From: Bacteroidales bacterium
Lineage (GTDB): Bacteria > Bacteroidota > Bacteroidia > Bacteroidales > UBA932
Assembly (NCBI GenBank): GCA_015060255.1
Contig: SUYV01000027.1
Span: 1-32,975, forward strand
Direction: 5' to 3'
Length of the DNA: 32,975 nt
The translations under genes and the position numbers were made by a program. This document shows, piece after piece, positions 1-7,749 of this stretch. A model generated the notes under the pieces. It had not been told where the DNA came from, did no database searches, and worked only from the letters and a program-made list of their open reading frames with translations. Numbering within the stretch: position 1 is the stretch's first letter; each line of letters opens with the position of its first letter.

Positions 1-180
<180 letters not shown>

Positions 181-326
181 TCCTCTGTTGTCGTTCCTTT
201 GCCCTTCGCAATGTGTAGAAGCATGCGTAAAGAGGCAATTGGGATGATGAGGAACAAGCCTTGACAGGTCACAACGGATGGGCTCTATGTCAGTACGGCC
301 GCGTTATTTTTTCTCAAGACATATAC
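181..326 (+). other. 23S-5S internal transcribed spacer
   Basis: This spacer of about 146 bases separates the 23S end from the 5S start. I see no tRNA-like cloverleaf and no credible reading frame in it. It should be removed by RNase processing of the rrn transcript. Confidence 0.7.
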
Positions 327-438
<112 letters not shown>

Positions 439-448
439 TTCTTATACG

Positions 449-482
449 ACACCCTGTCATCACATGATGACGGGGTGTTTTG
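449..482 (+). terminator. Intrinsic terminator of the rrn operon
   Basis: ACACCCTGTCAT (449-460) pairs with ATGACGGGGTGT (467-478), with one G-T wobble, around a six-base loop. A short T run follows. It lies about 10 bases after 5S and ends the rRNA transcript. Confidence 0.85.
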
Positions 483-594
483 TTATATGCCCTACGGGCC
501 GGTCGCTTCGCGACTTTGAACAACCGGTGTGTCTGCTGACATCACAACCGGCGTGGCAGCTAACGTACTGAACAGCAGTTCGTTACTGTGGTGC

Positions 595-618
595 GCGTGC
601 TGCCAATGGGGAGCACGC
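595..618. repeat. Short inverted repeat in rrn-glycosyltransferase spacer
   Basis: GCGTGCT (595-601) and AGCACGC (612-618) can form a 7-bp stem. A second small stem, GTCGC-TTC-GCGAC, lies just upstream near 502-515. No T run follows either. The spacer 483-679 shows no convincing gene, and the function of these stems is unknown. Confidence 0.35.
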
Positions 619-626
619 ACATGTAA

Positions 627-651
627 GAAACCTCCTGATTGTCAGGAGGTT
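627..651 (-). terminator. Terminator for the glycosyltransferase operon
   Basis: Read on the minus strand, AACCTCCTGA-CAA-TCAGGAGGTT forms a perfect 10-bp stem followed by TTTCTT. It sits about 30 bases past the stop of the minus-strand glycosyltransferase gene. Confidence 0.8.
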
Positions 652-679
652 GAGTGTCATGATTATTTGAAGGTGTTAT

Positions 680-1642
680 TTAGATTTCTTCCCGGATGTT
701 GTAGTGGTTGCGGTCCTGGCTGTTGCGGGAGATCATTTCGCAGATGAAACCTGCGAGGAACAGTTGGAAACCGAGGATTACAGCCAGAAGGGCGAGATAG
801 AAGAGCGGCTGCTCTGTGACTGGTCTGAATGCCATTCCGTTACCCTGCTGGATGAGTTTCTCGGCTATGATCCATATCGCCATAATTCCACCGGTCAGGA
901 ACATGAGGATTCCTGTGAATCCGAAGAAGTGCATCGGCTTCTTGCCGAATGTGCTGAGGAACCAGAGTGAGATAAGGTCAAGGAAGCCGTTTACGAATCT
1001 CTCAAGACCGAATTTGCTCTTGCCGTATTTCCTCTTCTGGTGCTGGACCGGTTTTTCTGTTATCTTTCCGAATCCGGCATTCTTTGCCAAATATGGGATG
1101 TATCTGTGCATCTCGCCATATACCTCTATATTCTTGACCACTTCGTTGCGGTATGCCTTGAGGCCGCAGTTCATATCGTGCAGCTTTATGCCGGTAATCT
1201 TGCGGGCGGTCCAGTTGTAGAGTTTTGATGGCAGATTCTTGGTGAGCTTGTTGTCAAACCTTTGTTTTTTCCAGCCTGATACTATGTCGTATCCATCCTC
1301 GATGATCATCCTGTACATTTCAGGAATCTCTTCTGGTGAGTCCTGGAGATCTGCGTCCATGGTCACAACCACACGTCCCTCGGCTGCCTTGAATCCGTGG
1401 AAGAGAGCAGCAGATTTGCCGTAGTTGCGTCTGAAGGATATGCCTCTGATGGCAGGATTTGCAGCTGACAGACCCTTTATTATGTCCCATGATCCGTCGC
1501 GGCTGCCGTCGTCCACCATTATTATTTCATACTTGTATCCTTCCTGCTTCATCACTGTCTCGATCCATCTTACGAGTTCAGGAAGCGATTCCTCTTCATT
1601 GAAGAGTGATATGACGATTGAAAGGTCCTTGCTGTATTCCAT
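680..1642 (-). CDS. Glycosyltransferase family 2, polyprenyl-phosphate type, two C-terminal TM segments
   Basis: This 320-residue protein probably transfers a sugar from a nucleotide donor to a polyprenyl phosphate on the inner membrane face, like DPM1/GtrB/ArnC-type enzymes. The N-terminal GT-A domain shows VISLFNEEESL (10-20), VDDGSRDGS (43-51) and the metal-binding DADLQD (96-101). Two hydrophobic segments (about 235-260 and 275-300) anchor the C-terminus. It follows the DUF4199 gene by 5 bases in one operon and ends before the terminator at 627-651. The sugar and the acceptor pathway cannot be told from the sequence. The family call is firm and the exact substrate is unknown. Confidence 0.9.
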   Translation of the reverse strand: MEYSKDLSIVISLFNEEESLPELVRWIETVMKQEGYKYEIIMVDDGSRDGSWDIIKGLSAANPAIRGISFRRNYGKSAALFHGFKAAEGRVVVTMDADLQDSPEEIPEMYRMIIEDGYDIVSGWKKQRFDNKLTKNLPSKLYNWTARKITGIKLHDMNCGLKAYRNEVVKNIEVYGEMHRYIPYLAKNAGFGKITEKPVQHQKRKYGKSKFGLERFVNGFLDLISLWFLSTFGKKPMHFFGFTGILMFLTGGIMAIWIIAEKLIQQGNGMAFRPVTEQPLFYLALLAVILGFQLFLAGFICEMISRNSQDRNHYNIREEI

Positions 1643-1648
1643 GTTGTC

Positions 1649-2203
1649 TTATTGCTGATCTGGTTTGTAATCTGCAAACGGATCCCTGCTAGGGATGTTG
1701 CGTGAGAGGATTGCTGAAACTACCGTTCCGAACAGGAAGCAATATATCAGATTAGATATGAATGTTATCTGAGGCATGTTTGAAAGCATGTTATCCATAA
1801 CTGTAGCAGTGTTGGAGTCCATCATAGGAGCCATCTGCTGCATCATCATATCGAACTGCTCTGCGTAGTAGTCTGCGGAGATGAATGCCATGTTTGCAAA
1901 AGATGCGGCCGAATATACCAGAGCCGAAAGGAGGGCAGTGGCCATTCCCATTCTGAATGTGGCCCTGTTGTCTGCTTCCGGGCATGCTGCTGCGAATTTC
2001 TTCATATACATATGCATGAGATATATGCATCCTCCTGTCTCTGCAGCCCAGAGGACGAGGCCGATCACACTCACGGCAAATGCGGGCATCTGTGCCGTTG
2101 ACATGACCTGGCTGATGAACATGCTGGCTGTAGAGATCAGACCCATGAGCAGACCTGCTGTTCCTGCCATATTCCAAAGCATCTTTTTAGCGTTACTATC
2201 CAT
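1649..2203 (-). CDS. DUF4199 family inner-membrane protein
   Basis: This 184-residue hydrophobic protein resembles the Bacteroidota family DUF4199, which has no assigned activity. Four hydrophobic stretches are visible at about 10-33, 42-65, 87-112 and 147-168. Between the third and fourth is a Met-rich segment with repeated MM pairs (about 119-141). It is the first gene of a two-gene operon with the glycosyltransferase, and DUF4199 genes are often found beside such enzymes, so a partner role in lipid-linked sugar metabolism is possible but unproven. The Met-rich loop is the only odd feature. Confidence 0.75.
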   Translation of the reverse strand: MDSNAKKMLWNMAGTAGLLMGLISTASMFISQVMSTAQMPAFAVSVIGLVLWAAETGGCIYLMHMYMKKFAAACPEADNRATFRMGMATALLSALVYSAASFANMAFISADYYAEQFDMMMQQMAPMMDSNTATVMDNMLSNMPQITFISNLIYCFLFGTVVSAILSRNIPSRDPFADYKPDQQ

Positions 2204-2224
2204 AATATATTGCGTTTAGACATA

Positions 2225-2232
2225 CAAAGATA
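2225..2232 (-). promoter_or_regulatory. Putative -7 box for the DUF4199 operon
   Basis: The minus strand reads TATCTTTG, an exact match to the Bacteroidota -7 consensus TAnnTTTG, about 20 bases upstream of the ATG at 2203. No clear TTTG -33 box was found at the expected distance. Confidence 0.55.
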
Positions 2233-2244
2233 GAAAAAAATTCC

Positions 2245-2252
2245 TACCTTTG
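2245..2252 (+). promoter_or_regulatory. Putative -7 box for thrS-infC
   Basis: TACCTTTG matches TAnnTTTG exactly and predicts a leader of about 45 bases before the thrS ATG at 2304. The -33 position is A-rich rather than TTTG. It lies back to back with the minus-strand box at 2225-2232. Confidence 0.6.
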
Positions 2253-2303
2253 TACGCTTGTCTGCATATGGCATGCAATTAGTTGGAATTAAAAGATAAA
2301 GAT

Positions 2304-4262
2304 ATGATAAACATTACATTTCCTGACGGCAGCGTGAGACAGTACGAGAGTGGTGTTTCCGCTTTTGACATTGCACAGAGCATAAGTCCGAGACTTGCAG
2401 CTGATGTGTTGGCTGCAACAGTAGTAACCTCTGCAGATGCGACAGGAAAAGGTACGGTATATGATGTTACACGCCCTATCACTGAGGATGCTGCCATCCG
2501 TCTCCACAAGTGGGAGGATCCGGAGGCAAAGCACGTCTTCTGGCATTCGTCATCACACCTTCTCGCTGCAGCTCTCGAGGCTCTCTATCCTGGAGTGAAG
2601 TTCGGTATCGGACCTGCAATCGAGACTGGTTTCTATTATGACGTAGACTTTGGTGGAAAGACTCTCGTGGAGGCTGACCTCAAGGCTATCGAGGACAAGA
2701 TGGTCGAGCTTGCACGTCAGAAGAATCCTTTCGTAAGGACAGAGGTTTCAAAGGCTGACGCTCTCAAGACTTTCACAGAGAAGGGCGACGAGTACAAGTG
2801 CGAGCTTATCAGCGAGCTTGAGGACGGTACCATCACTTTCTATACAAACGGTGATTTTACAGACCTTTGCCGAGGACCTCACCTCAAGGACACTTCAGTG
2901 ATCAAGGCAGTGAAGCTTACTGCTATCGCAGGAGCATACTGGAGAGGTGACCAGGAGCGTCAGATGCTTACCCGTGTTTATGGCGTGACCTTCCCTAAGA
3001 AGTCAATGCTTGACGAATATCTCCAGATGATGGAGGAGGCTAAGAAGCGTGACCACAGAAAGATCGGTAAGGAGATGGAACTCTTCACATTCTCTCAGAG
3101 AGTGGGTCAGGGTCTTCCATTGTGGCTTCCAAAGGGTGCGGCTCTCCGTGAGCGCCTCGAGAATTTCCTCAAGAAGCTCCAGAAGTCATACGGCTATCTT
3201 CCTGTAATCACTCCTCATATCGGAAACAAGGACCTTTATGTGACTTCCGGTCACTATGCAAAATACGGCAAGGATTCGTTCCAGCCGATCCACACTCCGC
3301 AGGAGGGCGAGGAATACCTCCTCAAACCTATGAACTGCCCTCACCATTGTGAGATCTACAGGTCCAAGCCACGCTCATACAAGGATCTTCCATTGAGACT
3401 TGCAGAGTTCGGTACGGTATACCGCTACGAGCAGAGCGGTGAGCTCCATGGTCTTACCCGTGTACGCAGCTTCACTCAGGATGACGCCCACCTCTTCTGC
3501 CGTCCTGACCAGATCAAGGAGGAGTTCTGCAAGGTGATCGACATCATCCTCTATGTGTTCAAGACATTGAACTTCAGCGAGTATGTTGCACAGATATCAC
3601 TTCGTGACCCTGAGAACAAGACCAAGTATATCGGATCTGACGAGAACTGGGCAAAGGCTGAGGCTGCAATCATTGAGGCAGCTCAGGAGAAGGGTCTCAA
3701 TACAGTAGTGGAGTATGGCGAGGCGGCATTCTACGGTCCTAAGCTCGACTTCATGGTGAAGGATGCGATCGGAAGAAAGTGGCAGCTCGGTACTATCCAG
3801 GTTGACTATAACCTTCCTGAGAGATTCGAGCTCGAGTACATCGGAAGCGACAACCAGAAGCATCGTCCGGTGATGATTCACCGTGCGCCATTCGGATCGC
3901 TCGAGAGATTCGTGGCTGTGCTCCTCGAGCATACAGGCGGAAAACTCCCTCTCTGGCTCACTCCGGATCAGGTTAACATCGTGCCAGTCAGCGAAAAATA
4001 TGAGGAATATGCAAAAAAAGTTTGCAGTTTGCTGAATAATTCCGATATTCGCGCCGCCGTAGATGATCGAAACGAGACATTGGGCAAGAGAATCCGTGAG
4101 AGTGAACTCAAGAGGATTCCTTTCCTTGTGATTGTAGGTGAGAAGGAAATGACTGAGGGTACGGTTTCTGTCAGAAGACAGGGTGGAGTAGACGCAGGAT
4201 CTATGCCGGTTGATGATTTTGTCGCATTGGTAAGCAATGAGATAAAGGATCAGCTGTCGTAG
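2304..4262 (+). CDS. thrS: Threonyl-tRNA synthetase
   Basis: This cytoplasmic class II synthetase of 652 residues charges tRNA-Thr. A TGS domain (about 1-60) is followed by the editing domain with HSSSH (81-85), the catalytic core with the zinc-ligand segment [10 protein letters not shown] and [13 protein letters not shown], and a C-terminal anticodon-binding domain. The length is normal for the family. I use the ATG at 2304 ([10 protein letters not shown]), the usual family start, rather than an in-frame TTG 21 bases earlier. It heads the translation block and is followed 42 bases later by infC. Confidence 0.97.
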   Translation: MINITFPDGSVRQYESGVSAFDIAQSISPRLAADVLAATVVTSADATGKGTVYDVTRPITEDAAIRLHKWEDPEAKHVFWHSSSHLLAAALEALYPGVKFGIGPAIETGFYYDVDFGGKTLVEADLKAIEDKMVELARQKNPFVRTEVSKADALKTFTEKGDEYKCELISELEDGTITFYTNGDFTDLCRGPHLKDTSVIKAVKLTAIAGAYWRGDQERQMLTRVYGVTFPKKSMLDEYLQMMEEAKKRDHRKIGKEMELFTFSQRVGQGLPLWLPKGAALRERLENFLKKLQKSYGYLPVITPHIGNKDLYVTSGHYAKYGKDSFQPIHTPQEGEEYLLKPMNCPHHCEIYRSKPRSYKDLPLRLAEFGTVYRYEQSGELHGLTRVRSFTQDDAHLFCRPDQIKEEFCKVIDIILYVFKTLNFSEYVAQISLRDPENKTKYIGSDENWAKAEAAIIEAAQEKGLNTVVEYGEAAFYGPKLDFMVKDAIGRKWQLGTIQVDYNLPERFELEYIGSDNQKHRPVMIHRAPFGSLERFVAVLLEHTGGKLPLWLTPDQVNIVPVSEKYEEYAKKVCSLLNNSDIRAAVDDRNETLGKRIRESELKRIPFLVIVGEKEMTEGTVSVRRQGGVDAGSMPVDDFVALVSNEIKDQLS

Positions 4263-4290
4263 TTTTGACCATATTATTAACTTAACTTAT

Positions 4291-4296
4291 AGGAGG
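4291..4296 (+). promoter_or_regulatory. Strong Shine-Dalgarno deciding the infC start
   Basis: AGGAGG lies eight bases before an ATC codon at 4305 and is 41 bases from the first ATG at 4338. The spacing is ideal for the ATC and wrong for the ATG. Strong Shine-Dalgarno sites are uncommon in this phylum. Confidence 0.75.
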
Positions 4297-4304
4297 ATTT
4301 ATTT

Positions 4305-4907
4305 ATCGCAGCACCATTTAAACCAGGTCCGCGCCCAATGGGACCAAGACCTAGCGCTCGTCCAGGCCAGAGGCCTAACCAAGCTAAGAAGGACGAGGAC
4401 GGATTGAGAATCAATGAAGAGATTACAGCATCTCAAGTACGTCTCGTAGGAGAGAACATTCCGGAACAGGGAGTCTACTCGCTCAGAGATGCTTTGAGGA
4501 TGGCTGATGAGCAGGATCTTGATCTGGTGGAGATAAGCGCGAAAGCTGACCCTCCTGTATGTAAGATAATGGACTATCAGAAATATCTCTATCAGCAGAA
4601 GAAGAAAGCTAAGGAGATGAAGGCTAACGCAGCCAAGATAGTCATCAAGGAAATCCGCTTCGGTCCTAATACGGATGAGCATGATTTCCAGTTCAAGTTG
4701 AAGCATGCGCAGGAGTTCCTGCAGGAAGGCTCGAAGGTAAAGGCATCGGTCTTCTTCAAAGGACGCTCTATCATTTACGCAGATCAGGGAGAAAAGCTCC
4801 TTCTTCGTTTTGCGGTGGAGCTTGAGGAGTACGGAAGAGCAGAGCAGATGCCTAAGCTTGAAGGAAAGAGGATGATCATGATGATCGCCCCGTTGAAGAA
4901 AAAGTAA
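4305..4907 (+). CDS. infC: Translation initiation factor IF-3, non-canonical ATC start
   Basis: IF-3 binds the 30S subunit, blocks premature 50S joining and rejects wrong start codons. The core begins at GLRINEEI and continues through LVGENIPEQGVYSLRDALRM, VCKIMDYQKYLYQQKKK and the C-domain (IRFGPNTDEHDF...VFFKGRS). With an ATC start at 4305 the product has 200 residues, including a Pro/Arg-rich extension (AAPFKPGPRPMGPRPSARPG). The ATG at 4338 would give 189 residues but lacks a placed Shine-Dalgarno. E. coli infC uses AUU, and IF-3 represses its own mRNA by discriminating against it, so similar autoregulation is inferred here. It is followed by rpmI and rplT as in most bacteria. Confidence 0.93.
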   Translation: MAAPFKPGPRPMGPRPSARPGQRPNQAKKDEDGLRINEEITASQVRLVGENIPEQGVYSLRDALRMADEQDLDLVEISAKADPPVCKIMDYQKYLYQQKKKAKEMKANAAKIVIKEIRFGPNTDEHDFQFKLKHAQEFLQEGSKVKASVFFKGRSIIYADQGEKLLLRFAVELEEYGRAEQMPKLEGKRMIMMIAPLKKK

Positions 4908-4954
4908 TCCAAGGATTGGATACAGAATAATTATTAACTAAATCAAATTTAACT

Positions 4955-5149
4955 ATGCCAAAGATGAAGACCAACTCCGGTTCAAAAAAGCGTTTCACGC
5001 TTACCGGAACGGGAAAAGTTAAGAGAAAGCACGCTTACAAGAGCCACATTCTCACAAAGAAGACCAAAAAGCAGAAGAGAAATTTGACTCACATCGCGCT
5101 CGTTGCCAATGTAGACGAGAAGAGAGTCAAAGCTTTGTTGGGTATGTAA
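4955..5149 (+). CDS. rpmI: 50S ribosomal protein bL35
   Basis: This 64-residue basic protein of the large subunit begins [14 protein letters not shown] and contains the family segment [14 protein letters not shown]. Length and sequence are typical. It sits between infC and rplT in the canonical order, 47 bases after infC. The start has an A/T-rich leader with no Shine-Dalgarno, normal for this phylum. Confidence 0.97.
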   Translation: MPKMKTNSGSKKRFTLTGTGKVKRKHAYKSHILTKKTKKQKRNLTHIALVANVDEKRVKALLGM

Positions 5150-5185
5150 TTTTAAGTAATTACACAGTTATTTTAAGTTAAACTT

Positions 5186-5228
5186 GGAACGCAGTCGAAA
5201 AGCTCCTGAAAGAAAGGACACTGCCTCC
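5186..5228 (+). promoter_or_regulatory. Possible L20-type leader hairpin before rplT
   Basis: GGA (5186-5188) and GCAGT (5191-5195) can pair with TCC (5226-5228) and ACTGC (5220-5224). Inside, TCCT (5204-5207) can pair with AGGA (5215-5218), leaving an asymmetric internal loop. bL20 is known to bind its own mRNA in other bacteria, so this 96-base gap could hold an autoregulatory site. This is inferred from hand-drawn pairing only. Confidence 0.35.
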
Positions 5229-5245
5229 ATAAAACAGTTAAATTT

Positions 5246-5590
5246 ATGCCAAGATCGGTAAATTCAGTTGCCTCAAGGGCACGCCGCAAGAAGATTCTTA
5301 AGAAGACCCGCGGCTATTTTCTTTCAAGAAAGAATGTTTGGACGGTAGCAAAGAACACCTATGAGAAGGGTCTCACTTATGCTTACCGTGACCGTAAGAA
5401 CAAGAAGCGCTCATTCCGCGCACTTTGGATCCAGAGAATCAACGCAGCCGCACGTCAGTACGGTATGACTTATTCTCAGTTTATGGGTCGCATCGCAAAG
5501 CAGAACATCGGTTTGAACCGTAAGGTGCTTGCAGACCTTGCTATGAACAATCCTCAGGCATTTGAGGCTATCATCAATTCTGTAAAATAG
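5246..5590 (+). CDS. rplT: 50S ribosomal protein bL20
   Basis: This 114-residue basic protein binds 23S rRNA early in large-subunit assembly. It shows the typical [24 protein letters not shown] start and the globular part with [14 protein letters not shown] and YSQFMGRI. It is the third gene of the infC-rpmI-rplT set and is followed 9 bases later by lepB. In other bacteria bL20 represses translation of this operon, and the structured gap upstream may serve that purpose here. Confidence 0.97.
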   Translation: MPRSVNSVASRARRKKILKKTRGYFLSRKNVWTVAKNTYEKGLTYAYRDRKNKKRSFRALWIQRINAAARQYGMTYSQFMGRIAKQNIGLNRKVLADLAMNNPQAFEAIINSVK

Positions 5591-5599
5591 TGAAGGTTG

Positions 5600-6943
5600 A
5601 TGAGCCTGAAGGAATTATACCACAATAAATGGGCGAGGTTCGGCTTTTGGGCAGTCCTCTACATTCTTTGGGTAATATGGCTCGGAAACTATTGGTGGCT
5701 TTTCGGACTTGTCCCTATCTTTGACTATCACATTACCAGGAAGGTGAAGTGGCTGTTCTGGAAGAAGGAGTACAAGGAAGGAGAAAAACACAATGCTCTG
5801 CTTGACTGGCTGGACGCCATCATCTTTGCAGTCGTTGTCGTTACGTTCATCAATACGTTCTTTTTCCAGGCTTTCAAGATTCCTTCATCATCAATGGAGA
5901 GTTCGCTTTACACAGGTGACCATCTGTTTGTAAGCAAGCTCGCATACGGGCCAAAGCTGCCACAGACCCCTCTTACCATACCTTTCACTCATAATGTCAT
6001 CGGAGGTAAAGAGTCTTATTCGACCCTTATTCAAAGTGACTACAGGAGGCTCAAGGGCTTCGGTAAGGTAAAGACAGGCGATTATGTGGTTTTTGGATTC
6101 CCACACGGTGACACGATTCTGACTAAAGCTCCTGCCGATGACTACTATATGGCAGTCAGAACAATAGGACGTGAGCAAGTCATCCGTCAATATGGCCCAT
6201 TGAAAGTCAGGCCGGCTGACAAGAAAGACCATTATGTCAAGAGATGTGTTGCAGTGGCTGGAGATACCCTTGAAATCCGAGACGGACAGGTGTACGTCAA
6301 CGGTATAGCTCAGGAGAACTGGCCAGGTGTGCAGAATTCATATAAGGTTGTCACTAACGGGCAGAGGATAAATCCTGTAGTCCTTGACAAGATAGGACTT
6401 AATACAGGTGAGTTGGGATATCATTCCGGTCTTCCCGGCTATCCGCAGATGCCTTTGACAGCTGAGATGCTTAAATCTGTAGAGAAACTTCCAAATGTTG
6501 TCTCAGTCGACCAGAACGTAGATGTCTATCCGCCGGATTATCCGGATTCGTTTATGACGATCTTCCCGTTCTCGCCTTCATACGAATGGACAAGAGACAA
6601 TTTCGGTCCGCTCTGGATTCCGAAGAAAGGTGTGGAAGTCGAGCTTAGTGAAGAAAACCTCCCTCTTTATGAGAGGATCATCACAGCTTATGAGGGAAAC
6701 ACTCTCAATGTAAAGAATGGAACGATCTACATCAATGGAGAAGAGGCTCATACCTACACATTCAGGCAGGATTATTACTTCATGATGGGAGACAACAGGC
6801 ACAACTCGCTTGACTCAAGATACTGGGGATTTGTACCTGAAGATCACATAGTCGGAAAACCCGCATTGATCTGGCTCTCAATCGATGGGAACAAGAAGTT
6901 CCCGAAAAATATAAGATGGCGCAGGTTCTTCAAATTTGTATAG
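5600..6943 (+). CDS. lepB: Signal peptidase I, long Bacteroidota form
   Basis: This membrane serine protease removes signal peptides from exported proteins. The 447-residue product has N-terminal hydrophobic segments (about 13-40 and 71-90), the catalytic serine in PSSSME (about Ser98), the general-base lysine in HYVKRCVA (about Lys214) and the late motif MGDNRHNSLDSRYWGFVP. A long insert of more than 100 residues before the last motif makes it longer than the E. coli enzyme (324 residues), as is usual in this phylum. I start at the ATG (5600) rather than the TTG three bases earlier. Its position directly after rplT suggests co-transcription with ribosomal genes. Confidence 0.93.
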   Translation: MSLKELYHNKWARFGFWAVLYILWVIWLGNYWWLFGLVPIFDYHITRKVKWLFWKKEYKEGEKHNALLDWLDAIIFAVVVVTFINTFFFQAFKIPSSSMESSLYTGDHLFVSKLAYGPKLPQTPLTIPFTHNVIGGKESYSTLIQSDYRRLKGFGKVKTGDYVVFGFPHGDTILTKAPADDYYMAVRTIGREQVIRQYGPLKVRPADKKDHYVKRCVAVAGDTLEIRDGQVYVNGIAQENWPGVQNSYKVVTNGQRINPVVLDKIGLNTGELGYHSGLPGYPQMPLTAEMLKSVEKLPNVVSVDQNVDVYPPDYPDSFMTIFPFSPSYEWTRDNFGPLWIPKKGVEVELSEENLPLYERIITAYEGNTLNVKNGTIYINGEEAHTYTFRQDYYFMMGDNRHNSLDSRYWGFVPEDHIVGKPALIWLSIDGNKKFPKNIRWRRFFKFV

Positions 6944-6947
6944 ATTT

Positions 6948-6979
6948 TTTGCAATTGCAATTTTTTTATGCGATATTTG
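6948..6979 (+). promoter_or_regulatory. Putative promoter of rpmB-rpmG-DUF4295
   Basis: TTTG at 6948-6951 and GATATTTG at 6972-6979 are separated by 20 bases, matching the Bacteroidota -33/-7 arrangement with one mismatch. A perfect 12-base palindrome, TTGCAATTGCAA, covers 6949-6960 and overlaps the -33 box. Confidence 0.55.
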
Positions 6980-7019
6980 CAGCCCGCTAATTATGAATTA
7001 ATTAAAAAAGTTATATACA

Positions 7020-7262
7020 ATGGCAAAGGTTTGTCAAGTTACAGGAAGAAAGAGAATGGTCGGAAACAACGTTTCGCATTCTAAGAGACGCACAAAGCGC
7101 GTCTTCGCCCTGAACCTCAAGACCAAGAAGTTCTGGTCAGAGGCAGAGCAGAGATTCATTACTCTTAAGGTGTCTTGCAAGGGTATGAGAACAATCGAGA
7201 AGAATGGTCTCGACGCTACCATCAAGGACGCTCAGCAGAAAGGATTTATTAACCTTGTTTAA
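7020..7262 (+). CDS. rpmB: 50S ribosomal protein bL28
   Basis: This 80-residue large-subunit protein begins [22 protein letters not shown], the family signature, and continues with [17 protein letters not shown]. It is the first of three short genes (rpmB, rpmG, DUF4295) with gaps of 11 and 17 bases. Only Cys5 and Cys49 are present, so no zinc ribbon is complete. Confidence 0.96.
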   Translation: MAKVCQVTGRKRMVGNNVSHSKRRTKRVFALNLKTKKFWSEAEQRFITLKVSCKGMRTIEKNGLDATIKDAQQKGFINLV

Positions 7263-7273
7263 TTTTACGAATT

Positions 7274-7462
7274 ATGGCAAAGAAAGCAAAAGGTAACAGG
7301 GTGCAGGTCATCCTTGAGTGCACTGAGCAGAGAGAGAGCGGTGTACCAGGTATCTCAAGATACATCACTACCAAGAACAAGAAGAACACAACTCAGCGTC
7401 TGGAGCGTATGAAGTACAATCCGTTCCTTAAGAAGGTAACCCTTCATCGCGAGATCAAATAA
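7274..7462 (+). CDS. rpmG: 50S ribosomal protein bL33
   Basis: This 62-residue large-subunit protein shows the bL33 pattern [41 protein letters not shown] and a [10 protein letters not shown] end. Only one cysteine remains, so it is a zinc-free (C-minus) form. It lies 11 bases after rpmB, as in many genomes. Confidence 0.95.
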   Translation: MAKKAKGNRVQVILECTEQRESGVPGISRYITTKNKKNTTQRLERMKYNPFLKKVTLHREIK

Positions 7463-7464
7463 TT

Positions 7465-7471
7465 AAGGAGG
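7465..7471 (+). promoter_or_regulatory. Strong Shine-Dalgarno before the DUF4295 gene
   Basis: AAGGAGG lies eight bases before the ATG at 7480. The motif AGGAGGATT also precedes the ATC start of infC with the same spacing. Most other starts in the window have no such site. Confidence 0.7.
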
Positions 7472-7479
7472 ATTAAGAA

Positions 7480-7635
7480 ATGGCAAAGAAAGCAGTCGCA
7501 ACCTTCAAGGCCGGTACACTCAAGAAGATGGTTAAGTGTATCCGTATGGACAAGTCTCCAAAGACTGGCGCTTATGTTTTCACTGAGCAGCTCGTAGAGG
7601 AGAGTCAGGCAAAGGATTTCTTCGCAAAGAAATAA
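7480..7635 (+). CDS. DUF4295 small basic ribosome-associated protein
   Basis: This 51-residue protein (MAKKAVATFKAGTLKKMV..., ending QAKDFFAKK) belongs to DUF4295, which is confined to the Bacteroidota and found next to rpmG. From memory, a Flavobacterium ribosome structure identified a protein of this family as an extra large-subunit component named bL38; I am fairly but not fully sure of that link. The segment SPKTGAYVFTEQLV is the conserved part. It has a strong Shine-Dalgarno, unlike rpmB and rpmG, and is followed by a terminator. The gene is easily missed because of its size. Confidence 0.9.
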   Translation: MAKKAVATFKAGTLKKMVKCIRMDKSPKTGAYVFTEQLVEESQAKDFFAKK

Positions 7636-7650
7636 TTTAAATTATATAGA

Positions 7651-7685
7651 AAGAAGCAGGTTTGAACAGACCTGCTTCTTTTTTA
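7651..7685 (+). terminator. Intrinsic terminator after DUF4295 gene
   Basis: AAGAAGCAGGT (7651-7661) pairs perfectly with ACCTGCTTCTT (7670-7680), followed by a T run. It ends the rpmB-rpmG-DUF4295 transcript. Confidence 0.9.
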
Positions 7686-7701
7686 TTATCATAAAAACGC
7701 G

Positions 7702-7709
7702 TATATTTG
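7702..7709 (+). promoter_or_regulatory. Putative -7 box of ftsY
   Basis: TATATTTG matches the TAnnTTTG consensus exactly and lies 40 bases before the ftsY ATG. A T-rich -33 equivalent (TTTT at 7679-7682, spacing 19) falls inside the T run of the preceding terminator. Confidence 0.6.
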
Positions 7710-7749
7710 TAGGTTACTATAAATATGCGCATTTTGCGTATTTGGACAT

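Noticed and set aside
181..326. tRNA gene in the 23S-5S spacer
   Set aside because: No acceptor, anticodon or T-arm pattern could be formed.
529..747. 72-residue plus-strand frame after the rRNA terminator
   Set aside because: It covers a terminator hairpin and the end of the minus-strand glycosyltransferase, is Cys-rich by chance and has no promoter or family resemblance.
2283..2303. TTG-initiated extension of thrS
   Set aside because: The added residues do not resemble the family, while the ATG at 2304 gives the normal TGS start.
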